Positions 23,480 through 32,190 of a stretch of DNA of 33,200 nt are shown here, piece by piece. Under the pieces are notes generated by a model that made no database searches, was not told the DNA's origin, and worked only from the letters and a program-made list of their open reading frames with translations. This stretch comes from Pseudomonadota bacterium (GTDB taxonomy: Bacteria; Pseudomonadota; Gammaproteobacteria; Burkholderiales; Eutrophovitaceae). Made by a program: the position numbers and the translations under genes. The first letter of the stretch is position 1. Every line of letters starts with the position of its first letter. The stretch covers positions 7,429 to 40,628 of the forward strand of contig PAHB01000116.1 of NCBI GenBank assembly GCA_002704665.1, given 5' to 3'.

Positions 23480-25228
23480 ATGAATCCTACAGAATTAAAT
23501 CATTCTTTACCTTTAAAAAATGCTTCCTTCGACACTTTAGCCGAAGCATTAGACTATGCCGCAAAAGGCGAGACAGGCTGTAACTTTTACGATGGAAGCG
23601 GTTCTCTACAATCGAAAATTTCTTATAAAGAGTTGCGGCTCGAGGCAGTTAAGTTAGCTAGAAAGCTGATTGGTCTAGGATTAAAGCGGGGCGCCCGTAT
23701 TGCGCTTATAGCAGAAACTAATCCATTATTTCATAAATTCTTTTTTGCTTGTCAATATGCAGGCTATGTTCCAGTGGCCCTTCCAGCGGGATTTCAAATT
23801 GGTGCTAGAAAGGCCTATGTGGAGCAACTTGAGAGAATGATGGATAGTTGTGGTGCTGACATTGCAATCGCGCCAGAATCTCATCTTGGATTTCTTAGAC
23901 AGGCAGTCGAAAGGTTAGATCTAGTAAAATATGGGTTGCCCTCGGATTTTGAAACTTTGCCTGAAACAGAAGCTCCTCTTAATCCTCTTAAATTGGACGA
24001 TATAGCGTACCTTCAATATACATCAGGAAGTACTCGCTTTCCGAGGGGCGTTGAGATAACCCAAAAGTGTGTAATGTCCAATCTTAGGGATATATCAAAT
24101 CATGGTCTTAAAATTGATAGAGATGACAGGATGGTTTCGTGGCTCCCGTTTTATCATGATATGGGTTTAGTTGGATTTGTGTTATTGCCTCTGGCAAATC
24201 AATTGTCTGCAGATTACTTGAGCCCGAAAACTTTTGCAATGCGTCCGCGATTGTGGCTCAAGCTAATTTCGGAAAATAGAGGAACGATCTCCTCAAGCCC
24301 CCCTTTTGGTTATGCTTTATGCGCTAAGAGACTGAGATTAACAGACCAAGACAAATATGATTTGAGCTCTTGGCGTGTTGCATGTGTGGGAGCGGAACGT
24401 ATTCATCCAGAACCTTTAAGAAGGTTTGCGCATGTCTTAAAAGCTGCGAATTTTAATCCAAAATCATTTGTCCCATGTTATGGGATGGCAGAGTGTGCGC
24501 TTGCTATAAGTTTCGCGCCGCTTGGAGAGGGATTAGATGCTATGGATTTAGATAAGGATCTGATGGCAAGAACTGGAGAAGCTAAGCTTATCTCGGCGTC
24601 GTCTCATAAAACAAACGAATCAACTCTTTCCTTTGTTAATTGCGGTAAGATACTCCCAAGTTTTGAGATGAGTATTCGTGATGATGCCGGAAATGAGCTT
24701 GAAGATTATGTTTGTGGTCGAATTTGTTTGAAAGGTGATTCTGTCATGTCTGGATACTTTCAAAACAAAGACGCTACCGAAGAGGTCCTGGATGAGGAAG
24801 GATGGTTGGACACTGGAGATATAGGCTTTAGGCTAGGAGATGAAGTGGTAGTGACTGCGAGGCGTAAGGATGTAATTATTGTGAATGGTAGAAATATTTG
24901 GCCTCATGATCTAGAATTTCTCGCGGAAAGTTTACCCGGTGTTCGTTTTGGAAACGTTTCTGCGTTCTCCTTTGCTGATGATATCGGGACTGATAATGTG
25001 GTAATGGTTGTTGAGTCAAGAGAAAGTAATCCAGCTAAAAGAAAGGAGTTGATTGAACAACTGCAATCATTAATCCTTTTGCATTTTGGTGTAAAATGCC
25101 TCATCAACCTAGTTCCTCCTAGAACACTACCACGAACATCTTCAGGCAAATTGTCTAGATCGAAGGCGAAGCAAGATTTCTTAGCCAGATATCAAAAGAG
25201 TCCAACAGCTGTTGGCTCATCTGAATAG
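23480..25228 (+). CDS. Fatty acyl-AMP ligase (acyl-ACP synthetase type)
   Basis: The 582-residue adenylate-forming enzyme has the fatty acyl-AMP ligase pattern: LQYTSGSTRFPRGVEITQ (A3, about 173-190), WLPFYHDMGLVGFVLLPL, CYGMAECALAISF (A5), GWLDTGDIGF (A7) and RRKDVIIVNGRNIWP (A8). Such enzymes activate a fatty acid as acyl-AMP and load it onto an acyl carrier protein. An ACP gene lies two genes downstream, so the product probably charges it. The layout recalls the Caulobacter ceramide locus, where an acyl-ACP synthetase (AasR) feeds serine palmitoyltransferase. ATG 23480 is the start; a GGGGA lies 30 bases upstream, too far to be a normal ribosome binding site. Confidence 0.88.
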   Translation: MNPTELNHSLPLKNASFDTLAEALDYAAKGETGCNFYDGSGSLQSKISYKELRLEAVKLARKLIGLGLKRGARIALIAETNPLFHKFFFACQYAGYVPVALPAGFQIGARKAYVEQLERMMDSCGADIAIAPESHLGFLRQAVERLDLVKYGLPSDFETLPETEAPLNPLKLDDIAYLQYTSGSTRFPRGVEITQKCVMSNLRDISNHGLKIDRDDRMVSWLPFYHDMGLVGFVLLPLANQLSADYLSPKTFAMRPRLWLKLISENRGTISSSPPFGYALCAKRLRLTDQDKYDLSSWRVACVGAERIHPEPLRRFAHVLKAANFNPKSFVPCYGMAECALAISFAPLGEGLDAMDLDKDLMARTGEAKLISASSHKTNESTLSFVNCGKILPSFEMSIRDDAGNELEDYVCGRICLKGDSVMSGYFQNKDATEEVLDEEGWLDTGDIGFRLGDEVVVTARRKDVIIVNGRNIWPHDLEFLAESLPGVRFGNVSAFSFADDIGTDNVVMVVESRESNPAKRKELIEQLQSLILLHFGVKCLINLVPPRTLPRTSSGKLSRSKAKQDFLARYQKSPTAVGSSE

Positions 25229-25248
25229 TTCTCTGGAATTACATCATC

Positions 25249-26157
25249 TTGAAAATCTTAATGACAGGTTCTACCGGCTTCATTGGTAAAAACATAGTCG
25301 AGGGCTTACTAAATCAAGGTCACCTCGTAGTTTCTATTATCAGAGAGGAAAATAAAAAAAAAATCTTTGAGTCCGACCGAAACCATTCTTTTATTGTTAG
25401 CTCTATTTCTAAATTTACCTCGAATTTGGTCGAAGCTTTTTCTGAAGCCGATATAATCATTCATTGTGCGGGATCTGTTAGAGGAAGAGGACCGGGTGAT
25501 TTTCAAACTGCCAACATTGATGCTATTCAAAATTTTATTAACCTTGCAAAAAAATTTACGACGAAGCCTCGTTTTATTTTAATTTCTTCCATGGCAGCTC
25601 GACAGCCAAATCTGTCAGATTATTCGTTTTCAAAATGGAAGGGGGAACAAGTCTTGCGTAATTCTCTTTTTAAATGGGTGATAGTGCGACCCACCGCCGT
25701 TTATGGGCCTGGTGACAAAGCGCTTACTCCTTTACTTAAAATGATTGCTAGAGGAATCTGCCCTAATATTTTCAGATCTTTTCAGAAGCTTTCAATTCTG
25801 CATGTTGACGATCTTGCTCTTGATATTGTCGAAGTCGTACAAAACTTTGAAAAATATCGATTCAAAACGTTTGAAATTCATGACGGTAAAGCTAATGGAT
25901 ATCAGTGGAGCGAAATTATTAAAGTATTAAGAGGAAAAAAAAGACTGATTATGATTCCGATTCCAATAAAGGTACTAAAATTAATTGCTATTATTAATTG
26001 TTATTTGTCAGTTATAGTTGGCTATAAGCCTATGCTCACATTAGGAAAAGTAAAAGAATTACATCATCCTGATTGGCGCTGTGATAATAGTTTAAAATAT
26101 TTAGAAACTAGATTAAAAAATAGGATTACATTAAACTGTAATGCAAGTGAGTTTTAA
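25249..26157 (+). CDS. NAD(P)-dependent epimerase/reductase, CerR-like
   Basis: This 302-residue extended short-chain dehydrogenase begins KILMTGSTGFIGKNIVEGLL (GxxGxxG cofactor loop), then ADIIIHCAGSVRG, ISSMAARQ, and the catalytic YSFSK (tyrosine and lysine, about 125-129), and VRPTAVYGPGD. The start is TTG 25249: the ATG 12 bases later would cut the first beta strand. The gene sits 20 bases after the ligase. In Caulobacter a reductase of this superfamily (CerR) lies beside spt, acpR and aasR and reduces the 3-keto group of the ceramide precursor, so the same role is inferred. A sugar epimerase role cannot be excluded from sequence alone. Confidence 0.75.
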   Translation: MKILMTGSTGFIGKNIVEGLLNQGHLVVSIIREENKKKIFESDRNHSFIVSSISKFTSNLVEAFSEADIIIHCAGSVRGRGPGDFQTANIDAIQNFINLAKKFTTKPRFILISSMAARQPNLSDYSFSKWKGEQVLRNSLFKWVIVRPTAVYGPGDKALTPLLKMIARGICPNIFRSFQKLSILHVDDLALDIVEVVQNFEKYRFKTFEIHDGKANGYQWSEIIKVLRGKKRLIMIPIPIKVLKLIAIINCYLSVIVGYKPMLTLGKVKELHHPDWRCDNSLKYLETRLKNRITLNCNASEF

Positions 26158-26189
26158 TAAATTCCCGTTGGAGTGATGGGTCATCGAAT

Positions 26190-26441
26190 ATGGAATTAGC
26201 AGAGATAACTAAAACTGTAATATCACTGGCGAGAAAAGTAGACGAAAAGAATATTACACTTACTCCAGAGTCGGCTTTAGTTGCCGATTTGGGGCTGGAA
26301 TCGGTGCAAATTATAGAATTTCTCTGCGAAGTTGAAGACCACTTTGATATTGTAATTGGGGAAGATAGCCTCGCTGACGTTGTCACAGTTTCTGATTTGG
26401 CAGAATTGGTATACCATTTAAGTAGGGAAAAAAAATTATGA
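26190..26441 (+). CDS. Acyl carrier protein
   Basis: This acidic 83-residue protein carries the phosphopantetheine site DLGLESVQ (Ser38) and the helix pattern of acyl carrier proteins (IIEFLCEVEDHFDI). It probably carries the acyl chain loaded by the upstream acyl-AMP ligase and offers it to the downstream alpha-oxoamine synthase. The stop overlaps the synthase start by four bases (ATGA), indicating coupled translation. It resembles AcpR-type dedicated ACPs more than the fabD-linked one, judged from its context. Confidence 0.88.
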   Translation: MELAEITKTVISLARKVDEKNITLTPESALVADLGLESVQIIEFLCEVEDHFDIVIGEDSLADVVTVSDLAELVYHLSREKKL

Positions 26442-27637
26442 GTTTACTTTCAAACTTTGAGTTAGCAGAAAGCAGAAAAAAACAGCTAGAAGGACTTCCG
26501 ATAAACCCTACGGGAGTGGTTTTAGAAAAAATTGTTTCTCCAACCGAAGCTTTAATAAACGGAAAAATAGTAATTCTTGCTGGCACTAATAATTATCTAG
26601 GTTTAACTTTTAGTAAAGATTGCATCGACGCAGGAATCAGGTCTTTGGAGACACAAGGAACAGGAACCACAGGGTCTAGAATGGCAAACGGAACCTATTC
26701 CGGTCATCTAGAACTGGAGAGAGAGATTGCTGAGCTATATTCAATGCCATATTCAATGGTTTTTAGTACTGGTTATTCAGCCAATCTTGGCACAATGGCT
26801 GCATTACTGGATGAAAATAATGCTGTTCTTATTGACTCGGAAGCGCATGCCAGTTTGTTTGACGGATGTCGGATGTCTGGAGCAGAAGTCTTTCGTTTCA
26901 AACATAATGATCCTTCAAGCCTTGAAAAACGGCTTCAAAGATTGGGTGAAAGAGCTAACTCCACTTTAATAATTGTTGAAGGTTTGTACAGTATAAGAGG
27001 AGACTGTGCTCCCCTAAGAGAGTTTGCCGAGTTGAAAGAAAGTTATAATTCTTATCTTTTGGTTGATGAAGCCCATTCTTTAGGTCTTTATGGTCGTTAT
27101 GGAAGGGGTTTAGCTGATCAACTAGATATTCTCGATAAGACCGACTTTATAGTTGGCACTTTTAGTAAAAGCCTGGGTACTATTGGAGGTTTTTGTGTGA
27201 GCAAACACCCTCAATTAGGTCTATTTAAATATTCAAGCAGACCTTACATCTTTACAGCATCTCCCTCTCCTGCTGTTATTGCTTCAACAAGAAGTGCCAT
27301 TAAACTTATGAAAGAAGGAGATCATCTTCGTAAGAATGCATGGGAATCTGCGAGAAATTTACACGGGGCTCTTGAAAGTATTGGGCTTGATTTGCATCCA
27401 ATACCTAGTCCAGTTATTGGAGTATCCTTTCAGAGTGAAGAAGTAGCGATTCAGTTCTGGAATATTCTTCTTGAGTCTGGAATATATACTAATTTGATTT
27501 TACCGCCTGCAGCTCCTGGAGGTGGAGCGGTGATCAGATGTAGCGTTACTGCTGCTCACTCAGTTGAACAAATTAATAAAATTGGGGCATGTTTCAAATC
27601 GATAGCTAAAGAACTTGGGCTATCTAAAGCTGCCTAG
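26438..27637 (+). CDS. spt: Serine palmitoyltransferase-like alpha-oxoamine synthase
   Basis: This 399-residue PLP enzyme belongs to the alpha-oxoamine synthase family (SPT, KBL, BioF, HemA). Visible are NNYLGLT (51-57), GTGTTGSRMANGTYSGHLELE (74-94), SEAHASLFDG with the ring-stacking His137, VDEAHSLGLYG with Asp210 and His213, and the PLP lysine in TFSKSLGTIGGF (Lys244). It would condense serine with an acyl thioester to 3-ketosphinganine. The dedicated ACP, acyl ligase and CerR-like reductase next to it favour serine palmitoyltransferase over the biotin or glycine enzymes. A different amino acid or acyl donor is possible. It ends two bases before a convergent gene. Confidence 0.8.
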   Translation: MSLLSNFELAESRKKQLEGLPINPTGVVLEKIVSPTEALINGKIVILAGTNNYLGLTFSKDCIDAGIRSLETQGTGTTGSRMANGTYSGHLELEREIAELYSMPYSMVFSTGYSANLGTMAALLDENNAVLIDSEAHASLFDGCRMSGAEVFRFKHNDPSSLEKRLQRLGERANSTLIIVEGLYSIRGDCAPLREFAELKESYNSYLLVDEAHSLGLYGRYGRGLADQLDILDKTDFIVGTFSKSLGTIGGFCVSKHPQLGLFKYSSRPYIFTASPSPAVIASTRSAIKLMKEGDHLRKNAWESARNLHGALESIGLDLHPIPSPVIGVSFQSEEVAIQFWNILLESGIYTNLILPPAAPGGGAVIRCSVTAAHSVEQINKIGACFKSIAKELGLSKAA

Positions 27638-27639
27638 TT

Positions 27640-28524
27640 TTATCTAAAGCCTCCTTTTCTATAGAGCCTCCATAGCAGGCTCCAGGAAAATATTAAAGGA
27701 TACTTTCGTTGGAGTTTTGTTGGCTCTTCTTTTATCCCAGTGTGTCGCTCTATTTTCCATACTAGATAGTCTAGTGGGTTCTCAAACGTAAAAACTGCTT
27801 TTAGAAGACGCATAATGGAAAGGCCTTTGCCTATGAAAAACCGCGTTTGCCAAATAGCAGTTTTTTTTAGATAGTCGACTCTATTTGTATCGTTTAGCCA
27901 AAAGTCTTTTGCGTTTTTTAAAGAGCATTCTGATGCTACTGACTCGGTTAATAATTTAAGCTCTGATAAGGATGTTTTGATAATTGATTGTGGTGCAGTT
28001 CCTGATTCGCTTCGAAGCTCAGCGCTGTATGTTAATCTTAACGCGGTCTCCCACAGCATTTCGGTAGTGAATTTTTTTGGGAGCATAGGGACGCTTTCTG
28101 TAATCATCCTTTTTGTAGCTTGTTTAAAAGACGCTTCGAGTGCTTGCTTAATCTTGATATTTTTTACATATAAGATTTGCGTAGGTTGGGCGAATCTCGC
28201 CCAAAAGTAAGGGTGAAAATCATTAGTTACTCTTTTTTTAAACTGCTCTAAACCAATAACTGCAAACTTTACTCTAAAGTCTTTCGCAAGATTTTCACCC
28301 ACTTGCTGGTAAACATTAGGAGAAAAAAAGTTGGTCAAAATTTTATCTAATGACGAATCAAGATATTTATAACTGTCTACAATAATATACAGATCTACTA
28401 CTGTGTCCCTCTTTCCTCTTAGCCATGAGCCATATAAAATGATTGCTAGAGTACTGTCACCAAATTGGTTTAGGAGCTTTTCGGCAAAGTAATCAGGTAT
28501 TTCTTCTGTAGAATTTTCTGTCAT
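27640..28524 (-). CDS. Degenerate nucleotidyltransferase-fold protein
   Basis: The first 110 residues look like a nucleotidyltransferase fold: YGSWLRGKRDTVVDLYIIVD (31-50) corresponds to GS-x10-DxD, but the second carboxylate is Tyr46, leaving D44 alone, and the usual third acidic strand (FRVKFAVIG) has no Asp. The rest is helical with basic residues (LRLTYSAEL, RFFIGKGLSIMRLL) and may associate with membrane. I infer a catalytically altered member, perhaps acting in head-group chemistry of the lipid made by the neighbouring genes. It converges with spt and is divergent from the metallophosphoesterase. Related proteins are found in some bacterial ceramide loci, but I am not certain of a specific match. 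Confidence 0.55.
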   Translation of the reverse strand: MTENSTEEIPDYFAEKLLNQFGDSTLAIILYGSWLRGKRDTVVDLYIIVDSYKYLDSSLDKILTNFFSPNVYQQVGENLAKDFRVKFAVIGLEQFKKRVTNDFHPYFWARFAQPTQILYVKNIKIKQALEASFKQATKRMITESVPMLPKKFTTEMLWETALRLTYSAELRSESGTAPQSIIKTSLSELKLLTESVASECSLKNAKDFWLNDTNRVDYLKKTAIWQTRFFIGKGLSIMRLLKAVFTFENPLDYLVWKIERHTGIKEEPTKLQRKYPLIFSWSLLWRLYRKGGFR

Positions 28525-28626
28525 TGTGATGTAGCCGGTAGCTCGTATTAAAAAATAAATGTAATTTTAGCAATTATTTAGGTGAAAATGTTAAACTTTA
28601 TTGGAATTTTTGAAAAAGGGTTGCCA

Positions 28627-29490
28627 ATGCGTTTTATCCACCTTACTGATTTGCATGGTTCAAGTCCGGTTGCAAAAAATTATTTTTCGAAACGTGCGCT
28701 CGGTCTATTTTCATGGAAAAAACGACGTCATTTGCAGCACAATAATCAATTTTTACGACTTTTAATTGATAATGTTAAAGCAGAAAAGCCAGATTTAGTG
28801 ATAATCACTGGAGATATAGTTCAGTTAGGCACAGAATCTGAGATTCAATCAGCAAAGAATTGGCTGTTAGAATATTTTGAAGGTTTACAGATTATGATTG
28901 TTCCGGGCAATCATGATAATTACGCACCTGATTCTTTGGCGTTTTTATTAAAGCATTGGTCTGAATTTTTGCAAATTTCAAGCGATTTTCCCTGGGTTCG
29001 AGAATTTAAAAACTTGGCCTTAGTGGGGTTAATGTCAGCCCAACCCATGCCTTTTTGGTCTGCACGAGGTGACTTAGGCGCAAGACAACTTGCGAAACTA
29101 AAAATAATTCTAGCTGAAAACAAAGATAAATTAATCTGTATGTTTATGCACCATCCACCTTATCTCGAAGGTATCAATCGTAGGAAAAGTTTGAAGATGA
29201 CTAAGCAGTTAGAGCAACTATTATCAGATTATCAGGTCGCATTAATCTGCCACGGACATCTTCATCGGAATATTGAATTCAACGGCCTGAATCCTACTAG
29301 GGTTTTTTGTACAGCATCTGCATCAGCTTGTTTGGGCGATAACTTGTCAAGTTATCGTATTTTTGAACTTGGCTGTGGACTTAAACAATCTGAAATTTCC
29401 ACTACCCTGAAACAACTAGAATTAAATTCCTTTTCCTATAGAACAATTTCGAAAAGATCGTGGACGGTTGCTAGAGAATTTCCTGATTAA
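28627..29490 (+). CDS. Metallophosphoesterase
   Basis: The calcineurin-like signature is complete: DLHG (Asp8 and His10), IITGDIVQLG, VPGNHDNY, FMHHPPY and CHGHLHRN. I chose ATG 28627 because AAAGGG lies six bases upstream and the family begins at this strand (RFIHLTDLHG); upstream GTG 28582 and ATG 28588 would add a short non-family stretch. The 287-residue enzyme would hydrolyse a phosphoester or pyrophosphate, most likely a lipid intermediate such as a ceramide phosphate or a nucleotide-linked head group, by inference from the locus. Its stop codon overlaps that of convergent lptG. Confidence 0.8.
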   Translation: MRFIHLTDLHGSSPVAKNYFSKRALGLFSWKKRRHLQHNNQFLRLLIDNVKAEKPDLVIITGDIVQLGTESEIQSAKNWLLEYFEGLQIMIVPGNHDNYAPDSLAFLLKHWSEFLQISSDFPWVREFKNLALVGLMSAQPMPFWSARGDLGARQLAKLKIILAENKDKLICMFMHHPPYLEGINRRKSLKMTKQLEQLLSDYQVALICHGHLHRNIEFNGLNPTRVFCTASASACLGDNLSSYRIFELGCGLKQSEISTTLKQLELNSFSYRTISKRSWTVAREFPD

Positions 29491-30548
29491 AATCTACTTT
29501 TTTTAATTAAGATTAGGCTAATAAAAATAATTAAAAAGGGTGGTAGAGTCCAAGATAAGCTTGAAGACCATCCAAGTATTTTATCGAAATTAGAAACTGT
29601 TTGGTGCAAGATAAAGAAAAGCATCGCACACAGGCCCGCTAATAAGTTACTTCTCGAGGTCTGTCGCGTACTTGAGGCGCTTCCCGCTATTGGTAGTGCG
29701 ATAAGGGACATTCCTATTAATGTAATTGGGAGGCTTAATTTCTTCCACAATTCCGAGCGAAATAAATTTTGACCAACTGATACTAATTCAGTTTTTGAAA
29801 GATAACGTATCAATGCCGATATACTAAGCGCCTGGGGAGGTATTGTCAGTCTTGCATATTCATTTTGATTAATAAAGCCTTGCCAAATTAAAGTCTCGTT
29901 TCTAACTTTTTTCATATCTTTACTATCTACAATTATCTTATCGACATTGAATAAGAGCCATTGATTCTCTTCTGATATAAACGCTTTTTCAGCCCTTATA
30001 ATATTCCTGATTTTCCCTTTTTTATCGAGCGTGAATATCTCAATTGATTGTGGTTGAGTATGATTTGATATATTGTTGATTGTAAGGATTTCGTTTTTTC
30101 TTTTTATCCAAATCTGTTCGGAGTTAATTGCAGTTCCCGCGATTGTTTTTGTTGAAATTTTATGAGCTTTAATCTGCATAGTAGGTATGACGAATTGATA
30201 GACAAAAAAACAAAAAATTGAAACAGCTAAACAGGAAAAAAAAAGCGGAAGAACCAAGTTAAATTTTGTAAACCCTGCTGTTCTTGCGACCATTAATTCG
30301 TTGGATTGTATTAAGGAACTAATTGCAATTACTGAACCAATTAGGAACGTAGAAGGGAGTAGATCAAAGATTAAATACGGAGCATTTAACGCAGTTACCT
30401 GAATAGCATTGAAAGCACTGAATGAACCTGTGCCCACATCGTTTAATCGTTCGATTAGGTCGAGCAGTAAAAAAATTGTAGCGAGTATGGCCAGCGCCAA
30501 GATTTGGAATCTTACTATAGTTTTACAGAAATAAATATTTAGTATCAT
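29487..30548 (-). CDS. lptG: LptG-type permease of lipopolysaccharide exporter
   Basis: This 353-residue membrane protein matches the YjgP/YjgQ (LptF/LptG) family. It has three N-terminal membrane helices (about 12-28, 58-76 and 101-119), the conserved SNELMVARTAGFTKFN coupling loop (81-96), a large periplasmic beta-jellyroll domain and three C-terminal helices. LptG pairs with LptF and the ATPase LptB to extract lipid A-linked molecules from the inner membrane. Here it lies one base after lptF in the same operon, but inside a lipid-synthesis locus instead of beside pepA, so it may be a paralogue serving a different lipid. It converges with the metallophosphoesterase gene. Confidence 0.85.
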   Translation of the reverse strand: MILNIYFCKTIVRFQILALAILATIFLLLDLIERLNDVGTGSFSAFNAIQVTALNAPYLIFDLLPSTFLIGSVIAISSLIQSNELMVARTAGFTKFNLVLPLFFSCLAVSIFCFFVYQFVIPTMQIKAHKISTKTIAGTAINSEQIWIKRKNEILTINNISNHTQPQSIEIFTLDKKGKIRNIIRAEKAFISEENQWLLFNVDKIIVDSKDMKKVRNETLIWQGFINQNEYARLTIPPQALSISALIRYLSKTELVSVGQNLFRSELWKKLSLPITLIGMSLIALPIAGSASSTRQTSRSNLLAGLCAMLFFILHQTVSNFDKILGWSSSLSWTLPPFLIIFISLILIKKSRF

Positions 30549-30549
30549 G

Positions 30550-31596
30550 CTAACGTATACTTTTGATTTTGCCGTAGTACAACACTAGGGATAACATAAA
30601 AATTGCTGGAATGAAAAAGATATTAGTAATCACCCCCTGCTCGACCCAACTTCTACCTAAACCGATGGCAATGTAGTAAGCTGAGTAGTAGATAATTGCT
30701 AAGGGAAGATTAGCAAATTTTCCACTTCTCGGTTCGATACGAAGGATAAAATAGCAGGTTATTATTAAAATAATCACTGAAATAGGTAAGCAGATCCTCC
30801 ATTGAAACTCTGCGATCTCAGCTTTATTTTTACTGTTGAAGAGCTTCAATGTACTGGTTTCCTTGATTTTTTTATCAATTTTTTCTTTAACTTTTTGCTT
30901 TATATGGATCTCCATTTCCCCAAAGCTGCCAATTACACTGTTCTCGTTGAAATAGTTTTTTATATACTGAGAATTTCGCATTTTAATAATACGCTTATCA
31001 TTTTGAGGTGGGCGAATAATATTGCCGGATTCCGAAGTGAATATTTCGACATCTTTCCCATTATCTAACTTGATGAAAATATTTTGAAGTTGATCCTTAG
31101 TTTTTTCTGTAAAAACGACTTCTTTTCCGTCATCTGAAATATAAAATTGCCCGGAATTAAGCTTTTCAAATTCCCATCGCTGACTTATATTTTCCTTTAT
31201 GTCATATAGCTTCGAGTAAGCTAAAGGTCTTAATATAATTGTTTCAATAGAAGTAAGTATTAAAATAAAGATGCTTATTACAATTACAAGAAAATAGATT
31301 CTTCTTTTCGAATATGTAAGAGTATTCATAGCTATTAGTTCATTAGATTGATTGAAATGACCAAATGATATGATGATTGAAAAATAGAGAGAAAGAGGAA
31401 TTAAAATGCCTAGTGAAATAGTTGTTTTTAACAGTGATACACTGATACAGTCTGACAAGGTAACAATGTCGGCACCTGCACTGCTAAGGAAAACCGTAAT
31501 TGAATACAGCCAAAAAAGAAAGGCCATTCCAAGTTGGCATAAAAAAAAATTTTTGGAAATTTCTTTTATGATGTATTTACCAATGATTTTAGCCAT
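30550..31596 (-). CDS. lptF: LptF-type permease of lipopolysaccharide exporter
   Basis: The 348-residue protein has the same six-helix plan as LptG, with the QSNELIAMNTLTYSKRRIYF coupling loop and the periplasmic jellyroll in the middle (about 130-270). The conserved start KIIGKYIIKEISKNFFL is present. It forms a heterodimer with LptG. The periplasmic domain is shorter in visible motif content than the well-studied proteins, and A+T-rich codon use is like its neighbours. Only 23 bases separate its start from the divergent LptA-like gene, so their promoters must overlap. This could be the only LptFG pair of the cell, or a lipid-specific paralogue. Confidence 0.85.
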   Translation of the reverse strand: MAKIIGKYIIKEISKNFFLCQLGMAFLFWLYSITVFLSSAGADIVTLSDCISVSLLKTTISLGILIPLSLYFSIIISFGHFNQSNELIAMNTLTYSKRRIYFLVIVISIFILILTSIETIILRPLAYSKLYDIKENISQRWEFEKLNSGQFYISDDGKEVVFTEKTKDQLQNIFIKLDNGKDVEIFTSESGNIIRPPQNDKRIIKMRNSQYIKNYFNENSVIGSFGEMEIHIKQKVKEKIDKKIKETSTLKLFNSKNKAEIAEFQWRICLPISVIILIITCYFILRIEPRSGKFANLPLAIIYYSAYYIAIGLGRSWVEQGVITNIFFIPAIFMLSLVLYYGKIKSIR

Positions 31597-31619
31597 AGAT
31601 TTTTGACAAATATTGTTTT

Positions 31620-32144
31620 ATGAAAAATAAATATTACCCTTTTTTAACTTTTGATCAAACCTTCTTGTTTTTTATAATCCTGGTGTTTATTGCTTGGAAT
31701 TTTATGGCGGCCAACTCTTTTGCGTCCGAGTCGGAGGCAACTATTAGATCACAAGTTATAAGGGTGGTGGCGGATAAAGTGAAGAAAGATGTTAACGATG
31801 GCTTGATTTTTAGTGGAAAAGTAATTGTTTATAACGAGGAATGGGAGGTTCGCGGAGCAAACGGTACTCTACATGAGGAAATTGATAAATCACAAATAAT
31901 AAAGGTTGCGGGTAACCCCGCAGTAATAGAAACCAAAGCTCATAGTCAATACGGTAAATCACTCGGTTCAGCAAAAGAGTTAATATTGTATTTGGCGGCT
32001 GATAAGTTAGAGTTGAAAGGAAATGCTCAATTAAATTCAAAATCAGAAAGTTTACGCGCAAATTTAATTTACTACGATATTTCTACGCGAAGAATGAAGA
32101 CCAAGGGCTCTAGAGTAAAATTTATTTCGGACAAAAAAGATTAG
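31620..32144 (+). CDS. LptA-like periplasmic lipid-transport protein
   Basis: This 174-residue protein has a signal peptide (hydrophobic segment about 14-29, likely cut after NSFA at residue 35) and a repeating beta-strand domain of the OstA/LptA kind: VIRVVADKVKKDVNDGLIFSGKVIVY, IIKVAGNPAVIETKA, ILYLAADKLELKGNAQL, NLIYYDISTRRMKTKGS. LptA forms the bridge that carries lipopolysaccharide across the periplasm. Its position beside lptF and lptG suggests a bridge for the same substrate. No LptC-type transmembrane protein is seen here. The coding sequence converges with the hydroxylase gene. Confidence 0.75.
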   Translation: MKNKYYPFLTFDQTFLFFIILVFIAWNFMAANSFASESEATIRSQVIRVVADKVKKDVNDGLIFSGKVIVYNEEWEVRGANGTLHEEIDKSQIIKVAGNPAVIETKAHSQYGKSLGSAKELILYLAADKLELKGNAQLNSKSESLRANLIYYDISTRRMKTKGSRVKFISDKKD

Positions 32145-32190
32145 AAAGTCTTTTTAATAGATTTGAATTTTATATAAAAAAACGTCAAGT

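Noticed and set aside
27620..27651. TATCTAAAGC repeated at the ends of spt and the convergent gene
   Set aside because: The repeat is explained by the two coding ends lying close together; no hairpin with T tract is formed.
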